Shown here piece by piece: positions 42,814 through 54,609 of a stretch of DNA of 64,000 nt. The notes beneath the pieces are model-generated. The model was given only the letters and a program-made list of their open reading frames with translations. It did no database searches and was not told the origin of the DNA. The position numbers and the translations under genes were made by a program. This DNA comes from Chloranthus sessilifolius (taxonomy: Eukaryota > Streptophyta > Magnoliopsida > Chloranthales > Chloranthaceae): positions 35,213,000 through 35,276,999 of the forward strand of contig CM037588.1 in assembly GCA_021018995.1 (NCBI GenBank), given 5' to 3'. Each line of letters opens with the position of its first letter. Position 1 is the stretch's first letter.

Positions 42814-44120
42814 ATGATCCAGAATGACCAATGGTTCATGGCCCAAGCCCGAACCCCACACTCATACCTTCCACAATACCCCCAACATTTAAACCAACCT
42901 TCACAGCTGGGTCAAACCCATGTCATCCCCCAAACCCAATTCTCCCATGGCCCCACACCCCAAGGCCATCTCCAAACCTTCCCCCATACCCAATGGCCCT
43001 ATCAGGCCCCTCCTTAAAACCAAATTCCCATCACCCAACAAACCTTTCCTCATCCCCAATGGGCTTACCCAACCCCCACTCATGTCATTCCCATCCAACC
43101 CATGCCACAACAACAGGAGAATCCCATCCTCACTGCACATTATGCCGACCAGTATGAACAGGACGAGATTAGAAATAGCAGGGCCTATGTTAGGGCTTTG
43201 ACCAGCCTCAACCCTCCTCCCATAATTGCCCATCCCCTGGTGGCCCAAAGTGAAGTCCAACCAACTGCCGAGAAAGCATCTCCCGTGTCCAAAGAATCAG
43301 AGTAGCTGAAAGAATAGTTGGACAAAATAGAGAAGCAGTTAATAAAAATGGGTGGTACTGAAATCCACTCCACGGACTTCACAGACTTATGCCTGTTCGC
43401 TGAGGTCCCCCTGCCCCCCAAATTCAAAATGCTAGCCTTCGAAAAATATAATGGCAAAGGCAATCCCATTGTGCACCTAAAGTCCTACTGCGAGGACATG
43501 TGCCAATACGGGGAGGACGAAAGACTACTAATAAAAGTTTTTCAAAAGAGTGATCGGGCCGGCTTTAAGATGGTTCACATCATTAGAACTGTCTATGATG
43601 AAAACGTTGAGGGACTTGATGCATCTCTTTCAAGAATAGTATGTCTACAATATAGACATCGAGCCGCATAAGTCTGACTTGGCTCGTTTAAAGCAGAACC
43701 AGAACGAGACCTTCAGCGACTACTTAGGGCGATGGAGAGCACTGGCAGCTCAGGTCAGGAATAGAATACCTGATGATGAATAAATAGAGATGATTTCAAA
43801 GAACACTCTGCTAGTAATCTTGAACTTTTTGGTGTACCAACAGCAGTCCAATTTTGCTGATCTGGTGAAAAATGCTAATCTATGTAAGGATGCCATCAGG
43901 GAGGGCCGTCTGTATAAGAACGTGCGAAGTGGATCCAGTGGGGTTAGAAGATTTTCAGAGCAGAGGAACGAGAAGAGAACAGGGGGCGATGTCCAGAACA
44001 TAGTCAATACTATGACCAATGATAATACTACCCCGTTTCAATTTCAGGCAGCCCCACCAGCACCTGTTAGGCCTGAGCAGACACAAAGAATGGGGAATGG
44101 GCAAGGGATGCACATGACCC
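42814..44120 (+). pseudogene. Element B gag core
   Basis: After a Pro/Gln-rich stretch comes the Tat/Ogre gag core: DLCLFAEVPLPPKFKMLAFE, KYNGKGNPIVHLKSYCEDMC and DERLLIKVFQKS, followed by the gag helical region (around 43680-43780) and SNFADLVKNANLCKDAIREG. It forms the particle. Broken. Confidence 0.8.
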
Positions 44121-44867
44121 CAGAATAGAGAAGAGCCCGCTATGACCGAGTCTTCACACCCCTGGGGAAATCTTTGAGTGTACTTTTGCCTCTGTTAGTA
44201 GAAAAGGGATTAGTGGCTATCCGCCAACCGCAACCTCCTCCTCAACCGATCCCGAGGAACTATGACCCAAATACCCACTACAATTTTTATTAGGGTCTGG
44301 GTCATCCTACCGATCGCTGCTTCCCATTGAAGCACACCATTCAGGATTTGATCGATGCTGGGAAAATATCCCCCCTGTACCTTCTCAGCATGCTAATATT
44401 CACCAAGTGCCACTACCCCCACATCCTACCAGAGGTGCAGGTCTCAGACCCACCATCGGAATGATAGAAGATGAGGAGGAGTTTGAATTTGACCTATCCG
44501 ATTATATCAGTGATCGAGAGAATTATGTGGCACCATGGCCGAAGAATGATGAAGAAAGGAATGTTGGGGTAATTGAACCCTTAAATTTGTTTGAATATTT
44601 CCCCAACCTAACCTCGCAATTTGAACCCTTGGATCTCAGGGCATACTTGCCATCACCCACACCCGTCAATTATGTAAATATCACTGCATACCAACCATAC
44701 ACCACAACCACCATCAATTACCCTATATGCCCCCAGGCCCCAAATCGTGCACCCGCACCTGCCAGTTATCAATGGCCTACGCCCGCCCCATTTCAACTAC
44801 CCCCATACACCACAACCCCCACCGATTACCCTTTAAGCCGCCAGGCCCCCAATCCAACACCCGCACC
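44121..44867 (+). pseudogene. Element B gag C-terminal part
   Basis: A short Tat/Ogre-type motif region resembling GH.TD.C..LK..IQDLIDAG lies around 44295-44370, then HPTRGAGLRPTIGMIEDEEE and a Pro/Thr/Tyr-rich repeat (PAPASYQWPTPAPFQLPPYT). Split by element C at 44868 and resumed at 59206 with similar Pro-rich text (SYQWP). Broken. Confidence 0.7.
44863..44867 (+). repeat. Target site duplication of C, left copy (GCACC)
   Basis: Matches 59206-59210 directly after the other LTR of C. Confidence 0.92.
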
Positions 44868-46716
44868 TGTTGTTAATTTCTAAGTGTGCATGCTTTATTT
44901 ATGTTTTGAAAATAGATTTTCAACTGCTAAGTTATAATGAATCTGGAACATTAAAAAGAGTAAAGGAATATCAGCACAGAGAGAAGTGAATTAGCCTGCA
45001 AGATCAGGGCCAATTGTAGCAAGTTTTAAATGTAAGTGAGTAAAAGATCGTCCACAGAGAATTTATTTAAAATGTAAGATAAACCTCCAGATCTAAGCTA
45101 CCAGATCTGGCCTCTTATCCTATCTAGAAAGCACATAAGATGGGAGGTTGACTTTGTCACATTAACTAAATGATAGAAGTAAAAGTTAAACTAAATGATC
45201 CAGATCTGAGTTGGGGGAATTTTGATGTAAACTTATAAAAATGGAGAAATAATATCTAACTTTGATTTGGTCCTTGAAATACAATGAGAATGACTGCAGA
45301 TCAAATGAGAGATGATCCAATCTTCATCTGGCTACAAGCACAGATGTAAGAGAAATAAATCTAACTCAAGGATTAGATTTAGGCTTATGGCTATGGTCTG
45401 TCCACTTTAATGGCCACAGACCATCCAATAGTCTTTAATCTAAATCCTTAATTTAGAACAAGAAACATCACTAGCAATGCCGTGAGAGATTAGGTTACAA
45501 ACACTAATTCTCACAGGATTAATGAATCAAGGGAAATTGCATGAAAAACAGTAAATCTAAAGGAGTCTAATGCAATAAGGAGATCAGAGGGAACCCTTAA
45601 CATGAGTCCAATTGAGAATGCACGGTTTACAGCAACCTTTTCAAATTCACCATTACAATTACGAGCCTGCCTTAAACATTGAATACAACTCTCCTTTGAA
45701 TTACAGATATATCTCACAGCTCTCAATTGCAAGTAAAAGTGAGGCTATTATAGGGATTTCAGACAAACTATCTGATTTGGAAATGGAGGAATAGGAATGA
45801 AACTCAAAATCTGGATGCCCAAATTGGGCAAATGGTTCGTCTATTTATAGTTTTCCCTAAGTCCAACTCAGATGTGTATCAACCAATCAGAAGTGCTTAG
45901 ATCTGTATCAACCAATGGTAGTCGAGCACAAGGATCCAGATCTGTTCTGGCCAATCAGAATTGCTCGATCTGGTTCAGCCAATTATGTGACATAAGCATC
46001 AATTCTGTTACGCATTTTGAAAATCTCTTAGAGCTTTTAGAAGTTACCGCCAAGTTATTTCATCTCTGGGTGCTCACATGGGGTGGAATATGCCTTCGCT
46101 TCATGCTTAGAATCTTTTGGAATGTCTCTAGGTTTTTAAATGCATTGGGATGCGTGAAAAAGATTACTGAATTACCCTTGCAAAAGCTGGAAATCTCAAA
46201 ATACCATTTCGCATAGTTTAGGGGACTTTTTGCAAGGTGCTGTAACTCTTGAAGCTCTTTTCGCAACGTTCAGGTTCTGTTCGAAAGGAGTTTTCTTCTT
46301 TTCGAAAAGGTCAATCATCTCTTCGAAGAGTTCAGGTGCTCTTCGAAAACTAAGCCTGGAGTTTTTAGTTCTTTTCGCAGAGTTCAGGTTCTCTTCGAAC
46401 AGTTCAGGTTCTTTTCGAAAAGTACTCTGTAGTACATTTTTCTGTTCGAATTGCTCCATACTTCTTTTCTGGGTTGAGACCAGGTCTTTGCCTCTTCAGT
46501 TCAGACCTTTTAACAACTAGTGAGGTTGTCCCTTCTCTTTCTTCCTTTGGATCGACATGGATTATCATCTTTTTGGCACTTTTAAGCTGCTTTCATGGTT
46601 AAGCCTGTCTTTATTGTTAGTCAAACACAAGCACTTAGAACACCTATTTAGTTCTCTCAAAGGTCTATCAAGACTCAAAGTTGAGGGTGAAAATGGTATT
46701 TTCCAGATTCTCAACA
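44868..46716 (-). repeat. 3' LTR of Athila C
   Basis: On the plus strand it reads TGTTGTTAATTTC...TCTCAACA. The minus-strand TATA box (TATAAATA) lies at 45842-45849. The stretch 46230-46450 is full of TTCGAAAAG, TTTTCGAA and TTCGCA motifs. Confidence 0.95.
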
Positions 46717-46732
46717 CACCCCCAAACCTAAG
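46717..46732 (-). promoter_or_regulatory. Polypurine tract of Athila C
   Basis: On the minus strand CTTAGGTTTGGGGGTG directly precedes the 3' LTR. Confidence 0.8.
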
Positions 46733-48305
46733 CTTTGCTAGTCCGAGCAAAGACAAAATTAAAAACAAAGTAAAAGCCACTTTTGTAGGGAGCACGATTG
46801 CATTTAGCATATGCAACAAGCCTTTTAAACCCCTAGGTGATCCCTAGTGGAGGTGAAGTCTCTGAGGGTTTTCATGAAGGTACCCACAAACTTCTTCAAT
46901 AAATCGCTTAAGATCATGCAATTTCTGTTACAACAAACTTTCATCCAATCGATTATTCACACCTGATCATATGTCAGAAGAAGATTTTCAAGAAAACATC
47001 AGTTCAAAACTAAAATTCTCTGTAATTCTTGTTACCATTCAACAATTTATGTCAAAAGTTATTTACAAGAAACATTAATGAACGACTTGCCTTCTATTTA
47101 AGAATCCGACTTTGATGTTACCCCAATGAGTTGATTTCAAACCCAACTCTCTCGATTTTCACTCAACATGCAAGTAAGAGGTTGTACTATTTCACACGGC
47201 TCAAAAGCGATTCTGACCCTCAAATAGGAATTGTAAGCATGAGCATAGGCATTGCTTTTAGTTCAATTCACGCTCTTTTCACCAAGATTACACAAATTCT
47301 TATCTCCATGTGTGACTCAATCCATCATTGATCAAGAAGGCCTTTCTTTGGGGTTGTAATGTGGCTTATGGGTGAAATTTATCAAGAATAAAGGGGTGGA
47401 ATGGTGTTCAAAATTGAGAAGTCAGTCAAGGTAAGGAGGTGATAAACAAACCTTCTTTAATTCAGCATATTTTCATCTTCTTCTTTGAATTTTCAGAGCC
47501 AAAGTGGCCATCTTTTCTCTTTCTTTTTTAAACTTCCAATGAAATGCCTTCTCTCTTTTTCTTCTCCCCCTTTTTTTTTTTTTTTCTTTTTTTTTTCTTT
47601 TTCAAATTAGCATTGACTGGAATGTCACATTTCTTCTGCTGATATATCATTACCTTCAATTATTATTCTTCTTTTGTTGTCAAACTGTTACTCAATTCTC
47701 CTTTCTTCAGCTTCCTTCCCTTTATCTTCTAACTTCTCAGAGTGAGGGTTAGGCTAAATGAAGTTGATGAGGTTATTTGATGAGGTTTCAAAGAAATCTT
47801 AGATTTGGAGAGCTCAAATGGTGTGTATCAAGGGCAGTTTCAAAAGGTGGGGCTTTGTAAGGTTCAAACTGTCCAAAAGGAGGCCTTACATCATGTCTTT
47901 AATATCACGATTGCTGTCAAATTATTTCAATTTGGATATGTGTAACTTCTAGTGAATGTAAGCAGGTTCAATCAGTCCCTTAAAGCAGAAAAAATTGCCA
48001 ATTCATACCTCCAAAGAATATATTTTAGGCTCAAACCTCACTGGGTGTGGTTTATTATCAAATTCCTGAGGTATATCATCACTGTTTTCCCTCTTTTTAG
48101 GTTTACTAAAACATCAATTTTCTTTTGGAAATTTTCTGACATTCACTTCATGAAAGTGTTAGAATTACACTAGAAATTAATTGCAAAAAGTTTTTTAACT
48201 TCTTCAATTTTCAAAACAGCAGGTGTGAAGTTACTTCATTTTCAAAAATTCCATTGATCATAAGTTGTATTGATGTTAACTAAATTATTGATTATTGACA
48301 TTTCT
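46733..48305 (-). other. Long non-coding 3' region of Athila C
   Basis: No convincing frame. Shares several collinear blocks with 38116-39750 of D, including the near-identical block at about 46790-46860. A poly(T) run lies at about 47566-47603. Confidence 0.7.
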
Positions 48306-48325
48306 GCCACACCCCCAAACCTAAG
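48306..48325 (-). promoter_or_regulatory. Second polypurine tract of Athila C
   Basis: The minus strand reads CTTAGGTTTGGGGGTGTGGC, identical over 16 bases to the tract beside the 3' LTR and about 1.6 kb upstream of it. Confidence 0.6.
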
Positions 48326-48718
48326 GGGAGCAGGGTCCACACTGGTCCAAAGCAAAGAAAAGAATAATAGAAAAGAAAAAAATCATAATGACAAGAAGAA
48401 AGAACAGAAATGCACAGTAATTTCACAAGAAAATCCAGAAGTTTATATTACAAACTCATAACACAGATAAGTACAAAGTGCTTTAATAACTGGGGTCAAA
48501 ATCTGTATCATAAGTTGGTTCAATGGGATCAGAACTGGAGTCACTGTCAGAGTCAGAACTAGAATCAGTATTGGAGTCTGAACTTGATTTAGCCTTCTCC
48601 TGGATTGTGTTTTACAACTCAGTGTATTCCTCTGATTTGATCTTTTTGGTGAGGCCAATGTACTTTCCAAGTCTAGTGGTCTTCAGTTTTTCCTGGTCAA
48701 GCTGTGCTTGCAACATGG

Positions 48719-50980
48719 TCACCTGTGCTGCTCACTCCGAACCATCTGAAAAGTTTGACCCAACAGGTCCTTCATTTTCTCTCTCTCAAATTTCATGAAT
48801 AACTCCAATTTCCGAATCTGGTTTTCATAAGGGGTTCTAATGTAGGCTTGTAAATCAGCTAACCCCTTGAGAACATCTCTACAGATATATGGATTTTCTT
48901 CCATGGCTCTTCTGAGGGTGGCAAATCTGGGAAGGGGAATGGAATGGTAGGGGACCAAAGGTATCCCAGCTGTGGGAGTGGGAGAAGAAGTGTCCAGAAG
49001 GATGACTTCAGGGTCGGTCTGAGTGGCTTGATCAGAGAAAGTGAGGAGTGGTGAAGGGGACTCAACCAAAGGTGCTTCAGGTTCAGTTTGGGTCGCATGG
49101 GCAGTAGTGGTGGGGGTGGGCAGATCAACCAATACTACCTTTGGTTCAGTTTGGGTAGCATGGGCATCAACAGTAGGTACAGTGGTAATGGTAGTTGTGT
49201 GGGATGTGGAGGCTAAGGTTTGGAGAAGGTCATTGGTCACAGACTGGTTTTCTGTGTTGATCTGTAGTTGGGCTTGGATGGATTGGGGAAAGGCAAGTAT
49301 TTGGTTAATAGATTCAGGTGTGGGGGAGGTGTGCATAGCGAGGGGTAAAGAAGTGGATGGTGGAGGTGCAATGGTTGAAATGGCTGTAAAGGGAGAAGTA
49401 GGTAAGTGAGTGAAATGATGAGGGTCAGGTATAGGGACAGGTTCAAGCCCCACGTTTTCAAAAATAGAGCCCATTGATGAGGAATAAGCCTCTGTAGTGA
49501 AAGGCTCAGGTTCAGGTGTATGGGATACTTCAGGTGTGTGGGCTGAATGAGCAGGTGAACTTGAGAGGCTTTGGAGCAGAGGAGTGCAAGGAGATTGGGC
49601 AATAAAATCTGTAGCCAAAACTTGGGCATTGGTGGGAGAAATTGGTGGTGTGAGTATGGTTGGAGTGGTTGGTGTAGAGGGGGAATCTGCAATTGGGATA
49701 ATGGTGGGTATGGGAGATGGGACAGCTGGGATAGGTGAAGTAGCAGGAGCTGGACTAGGTGAGGAGGGTAAAAGGTCAACTTCCTCAAGAATTGGTGCAG
49801 CTGAAGAGCTGGTCACCATGGGAAGGATAGTTTCTTCAAGAATGGGTGCAGCTAAAGAGCTGGTCACCACAGGGTCTGGCAGAGCTTCTTCAAGAATGGG
49901 TGCAGCTAAAGAGCTGGTCACCTCAGGATCTGGCAAAACCGGTTCTAAGGGAGTTGCAGGGGAAGGTTCATTAACAGCTGCAGGTGCAGGTTCATTAACA
50001 GCTACAGGTGCAGGTTCACCTTCCTCTCTCAGTCTTTTCAGCATGGCTTGGCTTGTAGTCCAAGCATTTTTCCCAAAATTGTGAGGAGCTATAACTTCAA
50101 ATGGCTCCTGGTCATCAATGTCAAACTTAGCTCTTAGGAGGGCTGTGATCAGTCTACCAAATGGGAGTCCAGCTAATTTCTGCTCCATTTTCAACTTGGC
50201 ACTAATATCAGCTATGGCTTCAAAAATTAACATAGGGGCATTGAAAAATTGCCCCTTAGAAAAATAAAAGAGAGCCTCTAAAATTGGTGTTCTCCTTTCT
50301 TGGCTGTGCCCGATGACATAAAAACTTCCCCTCAAAATTGAATCCATCAATAAAAATTGAGGTGCTAGGTCTCTCCTCATTATGGTATCCGGTTGCCAAG
50401 ATCCCTTGGGTTAAATGTGGCATTTCTCTAAAGGAGGCATTTACAGTGCGACCAATGGACGGAAGGATCAAATTGGAAAGGTATCCCCAAAGCATTCCCA
50501 ATGTCTTCATATGTGACAATTAGATCGCAATCATCAATAAAGATAACCAGGGTAGGGACATCAGCATCTTTTTCAGTGACTTTTACCAGGTTTTGGTACC
50601 ATAACTTCACCATTCGTGGATAAATTTTCTCTGGCGGAGGGGTAAGGATATTGCTTAGTGAGGCATCTCTCATGTATCTTAAAGATAGCGAGACAATTGG
50701 TTTGTTGACGAAAAAGTTTCATCCACAATAAGCTCGAGAATTAGCCGAGCTTCAATGAATGGATTTAGCGTACCAAATGCATAGGCAGGAGGAAGCTCGG
50801 GCTCGGGATTAGCAACGAGGATGGGTTCCTCATGTCTCACTTTCTTCCCTTTCTCAATCCTATCCGCTTTATCCATTGATAGTTTTCTTTTTGAAGTTTT
50901 GGTTTTTCCTTTTGGGGTAGGTTTGCTAACTTTCTTAGCGAGGATTTTGGGAACATGGCGACCAATGATTTTTCGCTTTT
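48719..50980 (-). pseudogene. Third ORF region of Athila C (post-integrase protein)
   Basis: The start region (about 50980-50400) holds text resembling the putative plant transposon protein domain PF20167 found in Athila third ORFs: NLVKVTEKDADVPTLVIFID and YEDIGNALGIPFQFDPSVHW. The longest open stretch, 50380-48719 (553 residues), has an ordered helical N-part (about 1-120, MLIFEAIADISAKLKMEQKL), a Pro/Ser/Thr-rich middle with three TSS(L/S)AAPILEE repeats (residues 155-199), three ATQT(E/D)P motifs (TQT at 409, 430 and 453), and a predicted coiled-coil end (500-550). No transmembrane helix is seen, so an envelope role is not supported. The region as a whole is broken. Confidence 0.65.
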
Positions 50981-51249
50981 CCCATTCTAAATTTGTATGA
51001 AAATGCCCACATCAAATCTTGACACAAAATCAAAATTTTCAAATGATAAGCAGAGGAATCTGAGAAAAATACGAGATCTAGGGTTTTGATTGAGCGTGTT
51101 GCTTGCTTCTGAAATCCCCAGACGAGCTAAAATCCTTCTCAAAGCTCAAATGATCGAACAAAGGAAGAAAAGTGTGGCTGAATTCTAGAATCACATAAGA
51201 AAGAAAGAAATAGGGTTTACGTGGAGCAGGATTATTCTCGAAAGCTTTG

Positions 51250-51600
51250 AATATGAAACCCTTACTTGAAAGGGTTTAAATATGCTCAAGTTAATTTAGC
51301 AAAGTCCTTTTAAGTTTCGAAAGTTCTAAAATGCACCTTTTTACAAACCGAGAATGGCATCGGTACCATTCAAAAGCTAATAAGCTTCAAACAACTATTC
51401 AAAAGAAAATGGCTTGAACATCTTTTCGAAAAGAAAATAGCTTCAGAAACAACTATTCGAAAAGCAAATCCTTGCTTTCGAGCAGTTCGTTACAAATCCA
51501 GATTCTTTTCGAAAAGTAAATTGAACTTTGCGAAAAGACAATTTTTACTTTGCGACTTAACTTTTCACATATTTAAACCATGCGAAAAGAGAACAAACAT
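51250..51600 (-). promoter_or_regulatory. Candidate internal promoter of Athila C (U3-like motif array)
   Basis: Between integrase and the third ORF, ttcgaaaag, cttttcgaaaag and gcgaaaag recur about ten times, the same motif family as in the U3 of the C LTR. In the minus direction a TATA-like string (catATTTAAACCC) follows near 51280, then a leader of about 300 bases with CT-rich parts before the third-ORF start region. Element D shows the same layout. Confidence 0.45.
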
Positions 51601-51679
51601 GAATAAAAATAGAGAAAAAGAAACTAAGCAAAAACTATGAAATAAAAACATATTGTGCAGTTGTATACCATCAGATTTG

Positions 51680-52896
51680 GGGAGGCTCTTGATGATAGAT
51701 GGGCAGCACAGGCTCCTGGGTATTTTCAATGCATGGTTTGAGCCTCTGACTATTTACTTTCAAGATTCTTCCATTTCTTGGATCTAGGATGTCAACAGCC
51801 CCAGAAGGAGTTGCCTGAATAACAGTATATGGCCCTTCTCATCTGGATCTCAGCTTTCCAGGAAAAAACATAAGTTTTGAGTTAAATAACCATACCTTAG
51901 AGCCAGCTGTGAACTCTTTTCTCAACAAATTTTTATCATGGAAGGCTTTGACTTTCTCTTTGTAAACTCTAAAATTTGTGTATGCATCCATTCTCGGCTC
52001 CTCCAACTCAGCAAGTTGCAATTTCCTGTGATTACCAGCAGTAGTTAGATCCATGTTCAATGTTTTAATGGCCCAAAAGGCTTTATATTCTAATTCCACT
52101 GGTAAATGGCATGCTTTTCCATAGACCAACCTGAATGGGGACATGCCAATTGGGGTTTTATAGGCTGTCCTATATGCCCACAATGCATCATTCAGCTTAA
52201 AGGACCAATCCTTTCTGTCCTTCTTCACAGTCTTTTCCAGTATATGGTTGATTTCTCTATTGGAAATCTTCACTTGTCCACTGGTTTGTGGATGATATGG
52301 AGTAGTTACTCTATGAGTCACAGAGTATTTTTTCAATAAAGTTTCAAAATGTTTATTACAAAAATGGCTTCCCCCATCACTGATAATAGCTCTGGGAAAA
52401 CCAAACCTGGAAAAAATGTGATCCTTTAGAAATTTAAGAACCACTCTGTGATCATTGGTTTTAGTGGCTGTGGCTTCAACCCATTTGGATACATAATCCA
52501 CAACTACTAAAATGAAATTATACCTATTGGAAGGAGGAAAGGGACCCATGAAGTCTATCCCCCAAACATCAAACAACTCAACTACCAAAATAGGCTGTAA
52601 AGGCATTGAGTTTCTCTTGGAAATGCTGCCCAATTTACGCGATTTGGCAAGACTTACAATCTTTGAGCATCTTTGAAAAGTGTAGGCCAATAAAATCCAC
52701 ACTGCAAAACCTTTGCAGCAGTTTTGTTTCCACTAAAATGACCTCCACAGGCCTGTTCATGACACATAGAAAGTATTCTATGAAATTCCTGTTCAGGGAC
52801 ACATCTTCTTATTATTTGGTCTACACAACTCTTAAACAGATAAGGATCTTCCCAGATGAAATATTTAACCTTTGAGAAGAAAAGATCTTTATCCAT
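51680..52896 (-). pseudogene. Athila C integrase
   Basis: Zinc-binding part: EQEFHRILSMCHEQACGGHF and [20 protein letters not shown]. Core: [31 protein letters not shown] and [16 protein letters not shown], with the three acidic catalytic positions visible. C-terminal part: [20 protein letters not shown] and, further on, a GAVDI-type chromatin-side end. Sequence is collinear with integrase of D. Confidence 0.88.
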
Positions 52897-52902
52897 TTTA
52901 TT

Positions 52903-53290
52903 TCAATGTTGAGGAATTCTTCCAGTAGCCAAAAAGTTGACTATGTTTACAAACCAAGGAGTGTGTACACTAACAACAAAAAGTTGCTCATCAGGGAAAG
53001 ATTCATTGATAGGCAGCCTATCAATCTCAGCAGTTAACATTCTAGATAGGTGATCAACCACCACATTCTCCACACCCTTTTTATCCTTGATCTGTAAATC
53101 AAATTCCTGTAATAGGAGAATCCACCTGATTAATCTTGGTTTGATGTCCTTCTTAGACAGAAGGTATTTCAAGGTAGAGTGGTCAGTGAACACCACTATT
53201 TGTGAACCCAGGAAATATGACCTGAATTTCTCTAAAGCAAAAACAATTGCCAGCAGCTCCTTCTCAGTTGTTGTGTAATTGAGCTATGCA
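52903..53290 (-). pseudogene. Athila C RNase H
   Basis: Reads [40 protein letters not shown] and ENVVVDHLSRML, the C-terminal half of RNase H; the front half (QMCDASDYALGAILGQRKEK) lies at the end of the RT stretch before it. Confidence 0.85.
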
Positions 53291-54402
53291 TCAATCATTG
53301 ATCTACTGGCATAAGCTATGACATGAGGCAGCTTTTCCTTTCTCTGTCCAAGGATAGCTCCCAAAGCATAATCTGATGCATCACACATCTGTTCAAAAGG
53401 TAGTGAATAATCTAGAGACTGCAATATTGGAGCTGAAAACAAACAGTTTTTTAAGTATTCAAATGCCTTCATGCCTTCATTATTGAAAATAATAGGGACA
53501 TCTTGGCACAGCAAATGACAAAGAGGTTTGGTTATTTTACTGAAGTCCTTAATGAACCTTCTGTAAAATCCAGCATGTCCCAGAAAACTTCTGATTTGTT
53601 TAACAGTTTTGGGAGGTGGTAAATGTGCAATTAAATCAATTTTTGCTCTGTCCACCTCAATGCCCTTGTGGGAAACAACATGGCCAAGGACAATGCCTTG
53701 GGTGACCATGAAATGGCTCTTTTCCCAGTTCAAAACAAGATTGGTTTCTTCACATCTCTGTAATACCAATTTGAGATGATGTAAACACTGGGAAAAACTG
53801 TCTCCGTAGATTGAAAAATCATCCATAAAAATCTCCATAAATTGGTCAATCATATCAGAGAAAATGGAATACATGCATCTTTGAAAGGTAGCAGGGGCAT
53901 TACAAAGACCAAAAGGCATTCTCCTATAGGCAAAAGTGCCAAAAGGGCAAGTGAATGTGGTCTTTTCCTGATCTTGTGGGTACACAGGAATCTGGTTGTA
54001 ACCAGAGTAACCATCAAGAAAACAGTAATAAGCTTTTCCTGCTAGCTTATCTAAAATCTGATCAATGAATGGGAGAGGGAAATGGTCTTTTCTGGTCATT
54101 GAATTTAATTTTCTGTAATCAATACAGACCCTCCACCCAGTTGTTTGGCTGGTTGGCATAAGCTCACTAGAATCTGAGGTTACAACAGTGATCCCAGATT
54201 TCTTAGGTACCACCTGTGTAGGTGCCACCCAAGCTGAATCTGAAATGGGGTAAATGACCCCTGCATCTAACAACTTAACAACCTCTTTCATGACCACTTC
54301 TTGCATATGAGGGTTCAACCTCCTTTGCATTTCCCTGGAAGGCTTTGCATCTTCTTCCAAATGGATTTTGTGGATGCAAACAACTGGACTGATTCCTCCC
54401 AA
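53284..54402 (-). CDS. Athila C reverse transcriptase
   Basis: An open stretch of about 372 residues with the RT motifs in order: HKIHLEEDAKPSREMQRRL, LDAGVIYPISDSAWVAPTQV, GWRVCIDYRKLNSMTRKDHF, YCFLDGYSGYNQIPVYPQDQ, FGTFAYRRMPFGLCNAPATF and the catalytic EIFMDDFSIYGDSF, then [18 protein letters not shown] and the start of RNase H. Length and residues look standard for Athila. The stretch is part of the gag-pol polyprotein and has no start of its own. Confidence 0.9.
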   Translation of the reverse strand: MGGISPVVCIHKIHLEEDAKPSREMQRRLNPHMQEVVMKEVVKLLDAGVIYPISDSAWVAPTQVVPKKSGITVVTSDSSELMPTSQTTGWRVCIDYRKLNSMTRKDHFPLPFIDQILDKLAGKAYYCFLDGYSGYNQIPVYPQDQEKTTFTCPFGTFAYRRMPFGLCNAPATFQRCMYSIFSDMIDQFMEIFMDDFSIYGDSFSQCLHHLKLVLQRCEETNLVLNWEKSHFMVTQGIVLGHVVSHKGIEVDRAKIDLIAHLPPPKTVKQIRSFLGHAGFYRRFIKDFSKITKPLCHLLCQDVPIIFNNEGMKAFEYLKNCLFSAPILQSLDYSLPFEQMCDASDYALGAILGQRKEKLPHVIAYASRSMIDA

Positions 54403-54609
54403 ATCAGCAATAGTCTAGCCAATTGCCCTTCTATGTTCTTTGAAAACAATCAACAGCTCTTCCTCCTGCTCCTTTGTGAGGGAGGAAGGAATAATCGCAG
54501 GCAATGATTTATGATCTCCTAAAAACACATATTTCAAACTTTCTGGCAGCTGCTTCAGTTCTAAATCAGGTGGGCTGAGAAAAGAAGGTAACAAAGATAC
54601 CTTAGCTCT

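Noticed and set aside
42309-42827. Long frames on both strands with PSRAHGPD-type repeats as genes
   Set aside because: They are shadows of the 24-bp gag minisatellite, whose period keeps every frame open.
49041-50084. Plus-strand frames opposite the third ORF of C (Gly/Ala/Val-rich)
   Set aside because: Antisense shadows of the Pro/Ser/Thr-rich coding strand.
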